The notes below the pieces were generated by a model. That model was not told the DNA's origin and ran no database searches. It saw nothing but the letters and a program-made list of their open reading frames with translations. The translations under genes were made by a program, and so were the position numbers. From Sandaracinaceae bacterium (GTDB lineage Bacteria > Myxococcota_A > Polyangia > Polyangiales > JAFGIB01): a DNA stretch of 37,683 nt. Positions 1-7,646 of the stretch are shown in pieces (the first letter of the stretch is position 1; every line of letters begins with the position of its first letter). The DNA lies in contig JADGRF010000148.1 of the NCBI GenBank assembly GCA_017881055.1, positions 1-37,683 on the forward strand. Reading direction: 5' to 3'.

Positions 1-2
1 CG

Positions 3-359
3 AGCACGCTGTGCGGCAAGTCCGGCGACGCTTGCATCTCGGACGTCAAGTGCAGCGGCAGCTCGACCACGTGTCCCGCGGCCAGCACCGGCTACAAGAG
101 CTCGGGCACGAGCTGCAGCGACGCCAACGCCAACACCTCATCCGACGCGTGCAATGCGAGCGGCGTGTGCGCGGGCACGCTCAACCTGTGCGTCGGCGTG
201 ACCTGCGCGGCGCTCGACCAATGCCACAACGCAGGCACTTGCGCTCCGAGCACGGCCCTGTGCAGCAACCCAAACAAAGCCGATGGCACGGCCTGCGACG
301 ACGCCAACGCGGTTACCAGCAACGACGTCTGCGTCAACGGCGTGTGCACAGGCGGTTGA
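3..359 (+). CDS. C-terminal end of a Cys-rich repeat surface protein (partial)
   Basis: The window opens inside this gene; frame 3 is open from the first bases to the TGA at 357-359, giving about 118 residues. The visible part is a string of short Cys-rich units with recurring patterns such as DGTxCDDxN, NDVCVNGVC and CHNAGTC. This type of repeat is common in large secreted or surface proteins of myxobacteria, where the cysteines probably form disulfides and the acidic/Asn positions may bind calcium. The start, signal peptide and any catalytic domain lie upstream of the window, so no enzymatic role can be given. The next gene starts 44 bp downstream on the same strand and is also an exported protein. 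Confidence 0.75.
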   Translation, partial: STLCGKSGDACISDVKCSGSSTTCPAASTGYKSSGTSCSDANANTSSDACNASGVCAGTLNLCVGVTCAALDQCHNAGTCAPSTALCSNPNKADGTACDDANAVTSNDVCVNGVCTGG

Positions 360-403
360 GCCATGTTTCTTACCCGCTAGCCGTGCTCGCTAGAATCCGC
401 CAC

Positions 404-1855
404 ATGAAACACGCTCCGCGCCTGCATAGAATGAGACTCGTCCTCGTAGGCACCGCCAGCATCACACTGTTGCTGAGCGCTTGTTCGAGCAGCAGAAGCC
501 CCGGGGCGACCAATGGCGGCGCAGGCGGGACCGCCTCGGGCGGCACTGACGGAGGCTCAGTCGGCGGAGCTGGTGGCGGAACGGCGAGTGGCACCGGCGG
601 TGCAACCTCGGGCGGCAGCGGCGGCGCAACCTCGGGCGGCACTGACGGTGGTTCCGCGGGGAGCACCGACGCAGGCGGCGCCTGGGGCGCGATTGCGATC
701 GCCGTCTGGACCGACGGTCCCGGCGCGTGCCCACCCAGCGCCACAAAGTTCGACGTCACCACGGTCGCCGATCTCCAGAACGCGTCGCGCGGCGAGGGCT
801 CGCACGCTGCGGATCCTGCCGACGCCTGTTACTTGATCCACGACGGCAGCTACGTCCAGTCGGGGTCCACGCTGCCGGTATACGTGAAGAAGGGCGGCAC
901 CTCGGCGGCTGCCCGGCGCGTCTTTATCGGCCAGTCGCGCGCGGGGGTCGTCATCCGCGGACGCGCCACACTCGACGCCGGTGTCAGCCACGTCCGTCTC
1001 AGCAACATGACATTCGATCTTACCGGCTACAGCCAGAGCGGCTCGTTCAACACGCTGACGCTGCTCGCCGGCTCGGACCAGCGCATCGATCACGTGACCT
1101 TCACCGGAGATTGTGCCACCGGCCTGGCGGGCGGCGCCGTCGAAGTCGATGGCGGCAAGGACGTGGCCGTCGAGGATTCGCTGATCGAGAAGTTCGGTCA
1201 CTGCGCGGGTGGTGGCCACCTTGACCACGGCGTCTATCTGGCCAGCGGCGACGGCATCGTCATTCGCAACAACGAGATTCGTCTCAACTCGTCGCGCGGC
1301 ATCCAGTTCAACACCGAGCAGGGAACCTTCGGCATGCTCGCCAACGTGCTCATCGAGCGCAACCGCATCCACGACAACGGCCACGCCGACTACGAGGACG
1401 GCATCGTCCTCAACGGCGGCGGCACCGGCACGATCTCGAACGTGACGATCACCCACAACCTCATCTACGGTAACTACTACTCGGGCCTACGCATGGTCGA
1501 CGTCGCCTACACAAACGTCGTCATCATCAGCAACACGTTCTTCGGCAACGGCGCCGCCGCGGCGGCGCCGGGCAAGTCGGAGCTGAACCTCGATTCGTCC
1601 GGCTCTGGCGCCAACACCAGCGCCACACGCAACATCCTCGCGGCCGGGACCCAGGTGCTCAACAGTTGCTACGACGCCCTCCGGCGCAAGTACACGTTGG
1701 TCGACAACGTCGTCCAGGGCACAGTGCCCGCGGGTACTGCCGGAAACTGCATCAGTCAGTCTGTGGTTCAGGCGCCGATGTTCGTGGGCCCCGCGGCCGC
1801 CGACTTTCACACGCAGAACGCGGCGGTCAGCGGCTACGGCGCCTACGCGCCTTAG
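404..1855 (+). CDS. Right-handed parallel beta-helix lipoprotein
   Basis: Predicted 483-residue lipoprotein. A short basic N-terminus is followed by a hydrophobic stretch ending in a lipobox (LLSAC, Cys27), so the protein should be lipidated and exported. Residues about 28-105 are a Gly/Thr/Ser-rich linker made of GGxxGG-like units. The rest shows repeated strands with regularly placed Asn/Asp and aliphatic residues (HVRLSNMTF, VAVEDSLIE, IVIRNNEIR, VLIERNRIH, VTITHNLIY, VVIISNTFF), the pattern of PbH1/pectate-lyase-like beta helices. Such proteins bind or cleave polysaccharides; no catalytic residues can be picked out, so substrate and activity are unknown. An alternative ATG at 431 would still leave a complete lipoprotein signal. 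The same frame is open further upstream, but that part overlaps the Cys-rich gene and is not used. Confidence 0.8.
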   Translation: MKHAPRLHRMRLVLVGTASITLLLSACSSSRSPGATNGGAGGTASGGTDGGSVGGAGGGTASGTGGATSGGSGGATSGGTDGGSAGSTDAGGAWGAIAIAVWTDGPGACPPSATKFDVTTVADLQNASRGEGSHAADPADACYLIHDGSYVQSGSTLPVYVKKGGTSAAARRVFIGQSRAGVVIRGRATLDAGVSHVRLSNMTFDLTGYSQSGSFNTLTLLAGSDQRIDHVTFTGDCATGLAGGAVEVDGGKDVAVEDSLIEKFGHCAGGGHLDHGVYLASGDGIVIRNNEIRLNSSRGIQFNTEQGTFGMLANVLIERNRIHDNGHADYEDGIVLNGGGTGTISNVTITHNLIYGNYYSGLRMVDVAYTNVVIISNTFFGNGAAAAAPGKSELNLDSSGSGANTSATRNILAAGTQVLNSCYDALRRKYTLVDNVVQGTVPAGTAGNCISQSVVQAPMFVGPAAADFHTQNAAVSGYGAYAP

Positions 1856-2167
1856 AGCCGATCTCAATACCCGCTCGCGGCGGCTTTCGGGCGGGACAGG
1901 CCCGATCGCTGCATTGCGAGGCGGTGAAGAGCTCTGAAACGCAGCGAGCCCGAGACGCACTGCACCGACGATCTCATCCAGAGCTTCTCGATCGAGAAGC
2001 TGTTCGACGCCTGTGTCGGTCGAGTGTGAGCCAGCGTGTGCCAACCGCGGCGCACGACAGAATCATGCCCGTGCGGTCCAGGCCTTTTTCCTCGATGAGC
2101 GAGTGGCACGCTGCTTGCTTTAGCGCGTGCCTGGAGATGCACATTCACGCGTCCGAAGGGAACTCCG
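1856..2167. other. 312-bp intergenic stretch, no gene recognised
   Basis: Open frames here give no recognisable protein. The only structure seen is a short inverted repeat at 1887-1892/1900-1905 (TCGGGC/GCCCGA, 7-nt loop), 31 bp after the stop of the beta-helix gene. It could be a weak terminator, but it lacks a T-run. The stretch may also hold the promoter of the small lipoprotein gene at 2168; I see no convincing -35/-10 pair. Confidence 0.4.
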
Positions 2168-2623
2168 ATGACGATCCCAACCAGGCGTTCGGCGCTAGCA
2201 GTCCTGATCTTGCTCGCTGGTTTCGGCAGCGGCTGCCACGATGAGACCGTGTGCACCGCGATGTTCGTGTACGGCCTGAGCGTGCACGTTACGCTACCCG
2301 CCGGCTTTCGCTGCAAAGACGTGCACGTGACGGTCCGCGACGGCGACTACGAAGAAGTGCTCGAGACCGGCGGCGACTGCAACTTCCACGGCGCCGGCGA
2401 GCGCACGGGGACCTACGACATCAGTGCCGAGGGCTACGGTAAGCACGAGACGTTGACGTCGGTTGTGGTCGCTGACCGCGGATGCCACGTGGGCAACGAG
2501 ATGCGCACGATCACACTCACGCCCGACAACCTGCCGATCACCGCGTGCGGCGACGAAGACGCCGGCTCCGCGAACGACGAGAGCGACGCCGGCGCCCCAA
2601 GCTGCAGTGGCTCGACGCGCTGA
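2168..2623 (+). CDS. Small predicted lipoprotein of unknown function
   Basis: A 151-residue protein starting at an ATG. The N-terminus (MTIPTRRSALAVLILLAGF) leads to a lipobox-like GSGC, so it is probably a lipoprotein. The mature part has five more cysteines and alternating beta-strand-like segments (VHVTLPAGF, DVHVTVRDG, TYDISAEGYG) resembling a small carboxypeptidase-regulatory-like or transthyretin-like sandwich. The C-terminus is a short Asp/Ser/Ala-rich tail ending about 36 bp before the decayed region. I do not recognise a family. The beta-sandwich idea is inferred from strand pattern only. Confidence 0.65.
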   Translation: MTIPTRRSALAVLILLAGFGSGCHDETVCTAMFVYGLSVHVTLPAGFRCKDVHVTVRDGDYEEVLETGGDCNFHGAGERTGTYDISAEGYGKHETLTSVVVADRGCHVGNEMRTITLTPDNLPITACGDEDAGSANDESDAGAPSCSGSTR

Positions 2624-2658
2624 GCGCTCCGACGGACTCGCTTCGGCGCGCGGGGGCA

Positions 2659-2730
2659 TTTAGCGACGGCGCAGGAACGGAGGAAGCAGTCGTGCAGCGC
2701 GCGTTCGAGCCCTTCTTCACCTCGAAGGCT
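2659..2730 (+). pseudogene. Fragment of a histidine kinase ATPase (HATPase_c) domain
   Basis: Read in frame from 2659, these 24 codons give SDGAGTEEAVVQRAFEPFFTSK. This corresponds to the G1 box (DxGxG) and F box (R-FEPFFTSK) of a sensor histidine kinase. The match stops abruptly at about 2730, just before the expected GTGLGL G2 box, and nothing upstream in this frame resembles the rest of a kinase. It is too short to be functional and is read as a leftover of a deleted gene. The break coincides with the end of a second fragment on the opposite strand. Confidence 0.6.
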
Positions 2731-2884
2731 GGTCGACTTGATCGAACACGTCACCGCCGATTTCAGACGCGAGCTCCCAGTATCGCGGAATGCCGCCCCA
2801 CGCCGTGTACAGCTGGACGAGCTCGATTGCAGAACGTGCGCCGAAGGCATGCGCGAGCTCCGTGACCGGTAGCCGCGCCTGCGC
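2720..2884 (-). pseudogene. Fragment of a DUF234/archaeal-type ATPase gene
   Basis: On the minus strand a 55-codon stretch between two in-frame stops reads through ELAHAFGARSAIELVQLY and then AWGGIPRYWELAS. The Y-x-x-x-GG-x-P-x-Y(W) signature is typical of the segment after the AAA core in DUF234/archaeal ATPase-family proteins. There is no start codon, no Walker motif and no C-terminal DUF234 part, so this is a remnant. Its 3' edge abuts the histidine-kinase fragment on the other strand, and its 5' edge abuts the GFA-family gene. The family assignment rests on this one motif. Confidence 0.5.
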
Positions 2885-2888
2885 CTAC

Positions 2889-3248
2889 TCAATCCGCGCG
2901 GCCGTCGTGCCGGTACGGCTCGAGCTTGCTCGTATCCAGATCGTCCACGCACAGCAAGTTCACCGAGAACGTATCTCTGCCCGCCTTGTCCTTCCCCTGC
3001 GCGAACGATTCGATGCCGCAGGTGGAGCAGAACAGGTGCTCGATCTTCTTGGTGTTGAAGCGGTACTCGGTGAGCGCGTCGCGACCCTGGAGCAGCTTGA
3101 ACGCGTCTGCACCGACGAACGTGAGCATCCAGCCGAGCTTCGCGCAGCGCGAGCAGTTGCACGCGACGACCTTGCTCAGATCGGTGGTGACTTCGTAGCG
3201 AACCTTGCCGCAGTGACAGCCGCCCGTGTACTTCTTCGCTTCGCCCAT
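2889..3248 (-). CDS. GFA/CENP-V-family zinc protein
   Basis: A 119-residue single-domain protein of the GFA family, named after glutathione-dependent formaldehyde-activating enzyme; most members have no proven reaction. The conserved cysteines are all present: CxC at 11/13, C30-x-C32-x2-C35, and C74-x2-C77, which in the family hold two zinc ions. The length is typical for a stand-alone Gfa domain. A purine-rich AAGGGGA lies five bases before the ATG at 3248, supporting this start. It is the first intact gene after the decayed region and runs in the same direction as the SDR and FolB-cupin genes, about 95 bp downstream of the SDR stop. A shared transcript is possible but not shown. Confidence 0.85.
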   Translation of the reverse strand: MGEAKKYTGGCHCGKVRYEVTTDLSKVVACNCSRCAKLGWMLTFVGADAFKLLQGRDALTEYRFNTKKIEHLFCSTCGIESFAQGKDKAGRDTFSVNLLCVDDLDTSKLEPYRHDGRAD

Positions 3249-3342
3249 GATCGTCCCCTTGCTGAGAGTTGATTCCCAGTAGTACGACCGGAACGCGGCT
3301 CGTCAAGGTGTCGTCGACGGCCGACCGCTTGCGCTTGCGCAG

Positions 3343-4101
3343 CTAAGCCAGCGACAGGCCGCCGTCCACCACGAGCACGCTGCCGCTCACGAACTCGGCG
3401 TCCAGGAGGTAGAGCACGGACGCCGCGACGTCTTCGGGCGTGCCGAGGCGCTGCACTAGGTGCAGCTGACGCAGCTCGCCGAGCTGCTGCTCGATGCGCG
3501 CTCGGTCGGTTCCTCCGCTCGTGGCCTCAAAGGACGGTCGCACGACGCGCACCATGTCCGTGTCGATCACGCCCGGTGCCACGGCGTTGACGCGGATCCG
3601 CCGCGGACCGAGCTCGAGCGCAAACGACTGCGTCATCGAGATCAGGGCAGCTTTGGTCGCCGCGTAGACGGCCGTGCTGGGCGCCGGCTTCTGGCCGAGG
3701 GTGCTCGCGACGTTCACGATCGAGCCACCGTGCTCGTTTTCGCGCATGTGCCAAGCAGCACGCTGCGCCAGCAGGAACGGCGCCACGAAGTTCACGGCCA
3801 GCTGCTGCTGCAACTCATCGATGGCGATGCCGCCGACAGCTGCATAACGCACGAGGCCCGCGCAGTTCACCAGCGCATCGAGGCCACCCAGCACCGAGAC
3901 GGCATGGTCGACCAGCGCCTCCACGCGCTCGCTGCGTGCGAGGTCCGCCGCGATTGCGACCGGCGCCCGCGTTTCACCGGCGACGCGCGTGAGCAGAGTC
4001 GCGTCGCGTGCGACGAGCGCAAGCCGCGCGCCGCGTGCAGCGAGCGCGAGCGCGACGGCGCGACCGATGCCGCGGCTCGCCCCCGTGACCAGCACCCTCA
4101 T
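3343..4101 (-). CDS. Short-chain dehydrogenase/reductase (SDR)
   Basis: A 252-residue classical SDR oxidoreductase. The N-terminal nucleotide-binding motif TGASRGIG is at residues 6-13, the NCAG motif at 79-82, and the Ser133/Tyr146/Lys150 catalytic set is intact. The PG motif after strand beta-6 and a C-terminal VVDGG complete the FabG-like fold. The start at 4101 is chosen because it begins directly before the Rossmann motif and because its ATG overlaps the stop of the upstream FolB-cupin gene (ATGA), indicating translational coupling. The partner suggests a pterin substrate, as for the SDR dihydromonapterin reductase FolM. However, the motif here is TGxxxGIG rather than the Arg-containing form of FolM/PTR1 enzymes, so the substrate remains open. 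Confidence 0.88.
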   Translation of the reverse strand: MRVLVTGASRGIGRAVALALAARGARLALVARDATLLTRVAGETRAPVAIAADLARSERVEALVDHAVSVLGGLDALVNCAGLVRYAAVGGIAIDELQQQLAVNFVAPFLLAQRAAWHMRENEHGGSIVNVASTLGQKPAPSTAVYAATKAALISMTQSFALELGPRRIRVNAVAPGVIDTDMVRVVRPSFEATSGGTDRARIEQQLGELRQLHLVQRLGTPEDVAASVLYLLDAEFVSGSVLVVDGGLSLA

Positions 4102-4829
4102 GGCCAGGCCCGCGACTCGGGCTCCACCACGGCAGGTTCTCCGGTGACGGGGATCTCGTCGCTCTCGATGAAACGCGGCGCATCCACACATAGTATCGTC
4201 TGGTAGCGCTCGGTCGGGTTCTGGTAGCAGTGCGCGGCATGTTTCGGCCAGCGATGCACGGTGCCCGCAGGTGCCGGCACGCGCTGACACAGAAGACCGT
4301 CGCTGAGCACCAACTCGGACTCGCGCATCACGTCGTGCATGTGCATCGGGATCGACTGAAACGGCGCGACGTTCAAGCGATAGATGCCGGCATGCCGCGT
4401 CTGGTAGATCACGTCGACCACGCCGAACGTCTTGTGTTCTTGCTCGAGCTGCACCCAGCGCCGCTCACGCTCGATCTCGAGGGTAGGCACGGCGACTCCG
4501 GGCAGCGCGCCGGGCTTGCTCAAGCGGAGCTTCACGCGCTCGATCTGCGCGCGCTTCTCGCCGAGAGCTGGCGGTGCGAGCAGGTAGCGCGCGAGCACGT
4601 GCGCCGCGGTTTCCAGCATGTGGAACTCGCAGCTCGTCAGCAGAAACCGCAGCTGGGCGGCGATCGCGGCGTAGTCGACGCTGGCGGACAGGCCTTCCTT
4701 GCGCGCGGCACGCTCGGTATCGAGACCCATCGTGACGTCCAAGCGCAACGCCTGCAGCAGGTGGCGCTCGCGCGGATGCACGCCCACGACGCACTGCACT
4801 TCCATGTCCTTGAGCTCGATCGAGTCCAC
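4098..4829 (-). CDS. Dihydroneopterin aldolase (FolB)-like protein fused to a cupin domain
   Basis: A 243-residue two-domain protein. Residues 1-122 match FolB from end to end: N-terminal IELKDMEV strand, GVHPRE with Glu21, Glu74 (pterin-anchoring position) and LSKPGA with Lys105, the positions used by dihydroneopterin aldolase/epimerase. Residues about 145-220 form a cupin: HMH (His163/His165), Glu170 and PAGxxH (His192) give a complete metal-binding set. FolB proteins are normally about 120 residues, so the fusion is unusual. The GTG at 4829 is preferred because it matches the usual FolB N-terminus and follows GAGAGG by four bases; a TTG at 4856 would add nine residues. The gene is coupled to the SDR by an ATGA overlap and diverges from the aminotransferase. 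FolB versus FolX-type epimerase activity cannot be told apart. Confidence 0.8.
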   Translation of the reverse strand: MDSIELKDMEVQCVVGVHPRERHLLQALRLDVTMGLDTERAARKEGLSASVDYAAIAAQLRFLLTSCEFHMLETAAHVLARYLLAPPALGEKRAQIERVKLRLSKPGALPGVAVPTLEIERERRWVQLEQEHKTFGVVDVIYQTRHAGIYRLNVAPFQSIPMHMHDVMRESELVLSDGLLCQRVPAPAGTVHRWPKHAAHCYQNPTERYQTILCVDAPRFIESDEIPVTGEPAVVEPESRAWP

Positions 4830-4912
4830 TTTGCCTCTCGTGTCTCTCCAGGCCAAGCATAGCGCAACGGGCGTAGGCGGCCGCGGCCTCGAATGCTAGA
4901 GTCGCCGCCGCC

Positions 4913-6172
4913 ATGAATCCCAATGTCGTAAGCACTCCGAGCGCATTCCGGCCCGTACCGCGCACCGGCGTGATCTACGTGATGACCGAGGCCGAGCGGC
5001 TCGGCTTCCGCATGCATCACCCCGATTGGTGCAACCTCGGTCAAGGCCAGCCCGACACGGGCGAGCTGCCGGGAGCGCCCCCGCGGCGCGAGGGTCTCGG
5101 CATCGAGCGCTTCGATCAGGACTACGCACCGATCGCCGGGCTGTGGGAGCTGCGCGAGGCCATCGCCGGGCTCTACAATAAGCTGCTGCGTCGCGGCCTG
5201 CCGTCTCAGTACTCCGCCGAGAACGTGGCCGTCTCGGGCGGCGGACGGGTCTCGCTGATGCGCGCGTGTGCCGCCGTGAGCAGCGTCAACCTCGGTCACT
5301 TCCTGCCGGACTACACCGCGTACGCGGAGCTGCTCGACATCTTCCGGCGCTTCACGCCTATCCCGATTCTGCTCGATCCGGAGTCCGGCTATTGCTTCAC
5401 GCCGGCACAGCTCGAGCGCGAAATCCTGGGACGCGGCCTCGGCGCGATCCTGATGAGCAATCCGTGCAACCCGACCGGCAAGGTCGTGCATGGCGCGGAT
5501 CTCGAGCGCTGGGTCTCGCTCGCCCGCACGCTCGACTGCACGCTGATGATGGACGAGTTCTACTCGCACTACATCTGGACCGGCGATCAGAAGATCGTGA
5601 GTGCAGCCGCGTACGTCGAAGACGTCGAGCGCGATCCGATCGTGATCTTCGATGGGCTGACCAAGAACTGGCGCTACCCAGGCTGGCGCGTGACCTGGAC
5701 GGTCGGTCCGCGACCCGTCATCGAAGCGATCACGTCGGCCGGCTCGTTCCTCGACGGCGGCGGCTCGGCGCCGATGCAGCGCGCAGCGGCAGACCTGCTC
5801 GACGTCGACTACGTGGAGAAAGAAACCAACGCGATTCACAGCGCGTTCCGCGAGAAGCGCGATCTACTCGTCACGGGCTTGCGCAAGCTGGGCGTGAAGT
5901 TCGATGCCGAGCCCGAAGGCACGTTCTACGGCTGGGGCGATCTCAGCGCGCTGCCCGAGAGCATTCGCACGGGCGAGCAGTTCTTCCGCGCCGCGCTGCA
6001 AAAGAAGGTCATCACCGTTCCCGGCACGTTCTTCGACGTCGATCCGGGACAGCGCCGCCATGGGCGGCCGTCGCGTTTCCGTCACCACATGCGGTTTTCA
6101 TTCGGCCCGCCGCGCTCGCGTGTGGAAGAGGCCGTAAGGCGCCTGGGCGAAGTGGTCGCCGAGGCCAAGTAG
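4913..6172 (+). CDS. PLP-dependent class I/II aminotransferase
   Basis: A 419-residue fold-type I aminotransferase. Visible motifs are NPCNPTGK in the middle, Asp214/Tyr217 in MMDEFYSHY, and the Schiff-base Lys251 in LTKNWRYPGWR, where the following PGxR is typical of the class. A C-terminal Arg in HHMRFSFG probably binds the substrate carboxylate. Length and motif order agree with aspartate/alanine/kynurenine-type enzymes, but the amino donor cannot be inferred. It is transcribed away from the FolB-cupin/SDR pair across an 83-bp gap, so the two units may share a control region. The ATG lies in a purine-poor context; no better start is visible. Confidence 0.9.
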   Translation: MNPNVVSTPSAFRPVPRTGVIYVMTEAERLGFRMHHPDWCNLGQGQPDTGELPGAPPRREGLGIERFDQDYAPIAGLWELREAIAGLYNKLLRRGLPSQYSAENVAVSGGGRVSLMRACAAVSSVNLGHFLPDYTAYAELLDIFRRFTPIPILLDPESGYCFTPAQLEREILGRGLGAILMSNPCNPTGKVVHGADLERWVSLARTLDCTLMMDEFYSHYIWTGDQKIVSAAAYVEDVERDPIVIFDGLTKNWRYPGWRVTWTVGPRPVIEAITSAGSFLDGGGSAPMQRAAADLLDVDYVEKETNAIHSAFREKRDLLVTGLRKLGVKFDAEPEGTFYGWGDLSALPESIRTGEQFFRAALQKKVITVPGTFFDVDPGQRRHGRPSRFRHHMRFSFGPPRSRVEEAVRRLGEVVAEAK

Positions 6173-6296
6173 CCCGCACTGAATCGGCTGGCGAACGCTG
6201 TCGTCGCACGGGCACCCGCGGTTGCTTTCGTAGCGAGTTGGTTGTTCCATCACGCCGACGGAATCATGTGATCCCGCGGAATGAACGGAGAACGAG

Positions 6297-7637
6297 ATGC
6301 CTCGCAGCCTTTTCACGTCGACAAAGAACCGCTCGACGCAAACCCGCTCGACGAAAATCCGCGCCTTGAACGTCGTGCAACTGTGCCAGCTGTGCGTGGC
6401 CATCGCGCTCGGCGGTTGCACCATTCATGCGAGCACGAGCATGTCGACGACCAGCGGCAAGGTCGCGCAGCCCGCACCCGCGCCCGCGCCTGCCCCGGCG
6501 CCGGCACCTGAAGCCAAGCAGGAAGAACCGCCGAAGCCGCTCACACCGGTCGTCTGCGAGCAAACCGACAAGAAGGCGCACAAGAAGTGCGAGGACGAGA
6601 AGGCCAAGGCCGAAGCCGAGAAGGCCAAGACCGACAAGCAGGCCGAGCAAGACGAGAAGAAAGCCGAGGCCGACGCGCAGAAGCAGGAGCGCGAAACGGA
6701 GAAGCAGGCCGAGAAGAATCGTAAGGCCGCCGCGAAGAAGACGGCCGACGATCAAAAGGCCGCGGAGAAGAAGGCAGCTGACGATCAGAAAGCCGCGGAG
6801 AAGCTGGCGGCGCAGCAGAAGGCGGACGCCGACAAGCGCGTGGCCGAGCAACGCAAGCAAGCCGAGAAAGCGCACAAGCAAGCCGAGAAGAACAAGGCCG
6901 TTGCGGACGCGAAAGCCAAGGCCGAGGCGGCTCAGGCCGCTGTGGATGCCAAGGCGAAGCAGACTGCAAGCGCCGCCGCTGGCCGTGCAGGGGCGACGGC
7001 AAGTGGCGCCGCGGATGCACCGGCAAGCCCGAGCCCGACCGCTGCAGCTGACGCGAAGCCCGCGACGGAGCCTTCGGCCGCCGAGAAAGCCGCTGAGGCG
7101 AAAGCGGCCGCCGAGCAGGCTGCAGCGGATCTGAGCGCTGCGGCCGAGAAGGCTGCAGCGGAGATCAAGGCCGCACTCGAGAAGAAGAAGGTCGAGATCA
7201 AGGCGGAAATCGAGAAGAAGAAAGCGGAGATCGCAGCCGAAGCCGCAACGCGAGAAGCTGGGATCAGGGCCGCTGCAGAGGCCAAGAAGGCCGAGGTCCG
7301 GAACGCGGTCGAGCACACGAAGGCCGAAATCAGGGCCGCCGCCGAGCGCAGGAAGGCGGAGATCCATGCAGCGCTCGTGGCCGCAGCCGCCGCCACCGAA
7401 GAGAAGCACGAGAGCGCAGACGAGAAGAAGCGCGAGGCGGAGGGCAAGGGCGAAAAGGACGACTCCAAAGAAGCCGCCCCGGAAACAGCAGCTGCAACAT
7501 CCGACAAGGCGAAGGCCGAAGCGGAGGCCAAAAAGCGCGAAGCGCCCCACGCCGCAGAAGAGCACGACCCCGCGCCGGCCACCGTAGTGACGCCCGCACC
7601 GGCAGCTCCACACGGTCCGGCGCCCGCTACGAAGTGA
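6297..7637 (+). CDS. Lys/Ala/Glu-rich coiled-coil lipoprotein
   Basis: A 446-residue protein. After an unusually long Ser/Thr/Arg-rich N-terminus comes a hydrophobic stretch with the lipobox-like ALGGC (about residue 41), then a Pro-Ala run (APAPAPAPAPAP). Most of the remainder (about 80-430) is made of charged heptad-like units such as AEKAKADKQAE, DDQKAAEKKAA and KKKVEIKAEIEKKKAEI, giving a very long predicted helix or coiled coil broken by an Ala/Ser/Pro-rich segment near 220-260. It resembles the periplasm-spanning helix of TolA in composition, but there is no TolA C-terminal domain. GGAG seven bases before the ATG supports the start. Function unknown; a role bridging envelope layers is inference. 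A long Leu-rich frame on the other strand is a by-product of this composition. Confidence 0.7.
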   Translation: MPRSLFTSTKNRSTQTRSTKIRALNVVQLCQLCVAIALGGCTIHASTSMSTTSGKVAQPAPAPAPAPAPAPEAKQEEPPKPLTPVVCEQTDKKAHKKCEDEKAKAEAEKAKTDKQAEQDEKKAEADAQKQERETEKQAEKNRKAAAKKTADDQKAAEKKAADDQKAAEKLAAQQKADADKRVAEQRKQAEKAHKQAEKNKAVADAKAKAEAAQAAVDAKAKQTASAAAGRAGATASGAADAPASPSPTAAADAKPATEPSAAEKAAEAKAAAEQAAADLSAAAEKAAAEIKAALEKKKVEIKAEIEKKKAEIAAEAATREAGIRAAAEAKKAEVRNAVEHTKAEIRAAAERRKAEIHAALVAAAAATEEKHESADEKKREAEGKGEKDDSKEAAPETAAATSDKAKAEAEAKKREAPHAAEEHDPAPATVVTPAPAAPHGPAPATK

Positions 7638-7646
7638 CGCTGCTCG

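Noticed and set aside
6264..7613. Leu/Gly-rich open frame on the minus strand looking like a membrane protein
   Set aside because: It is the complement of the Lys/Ala/Glu-rich repeats; GCC/AAG-type codons read backward as Gly/Leu. The plus strand has a lipobox and a ribosome-binding site.
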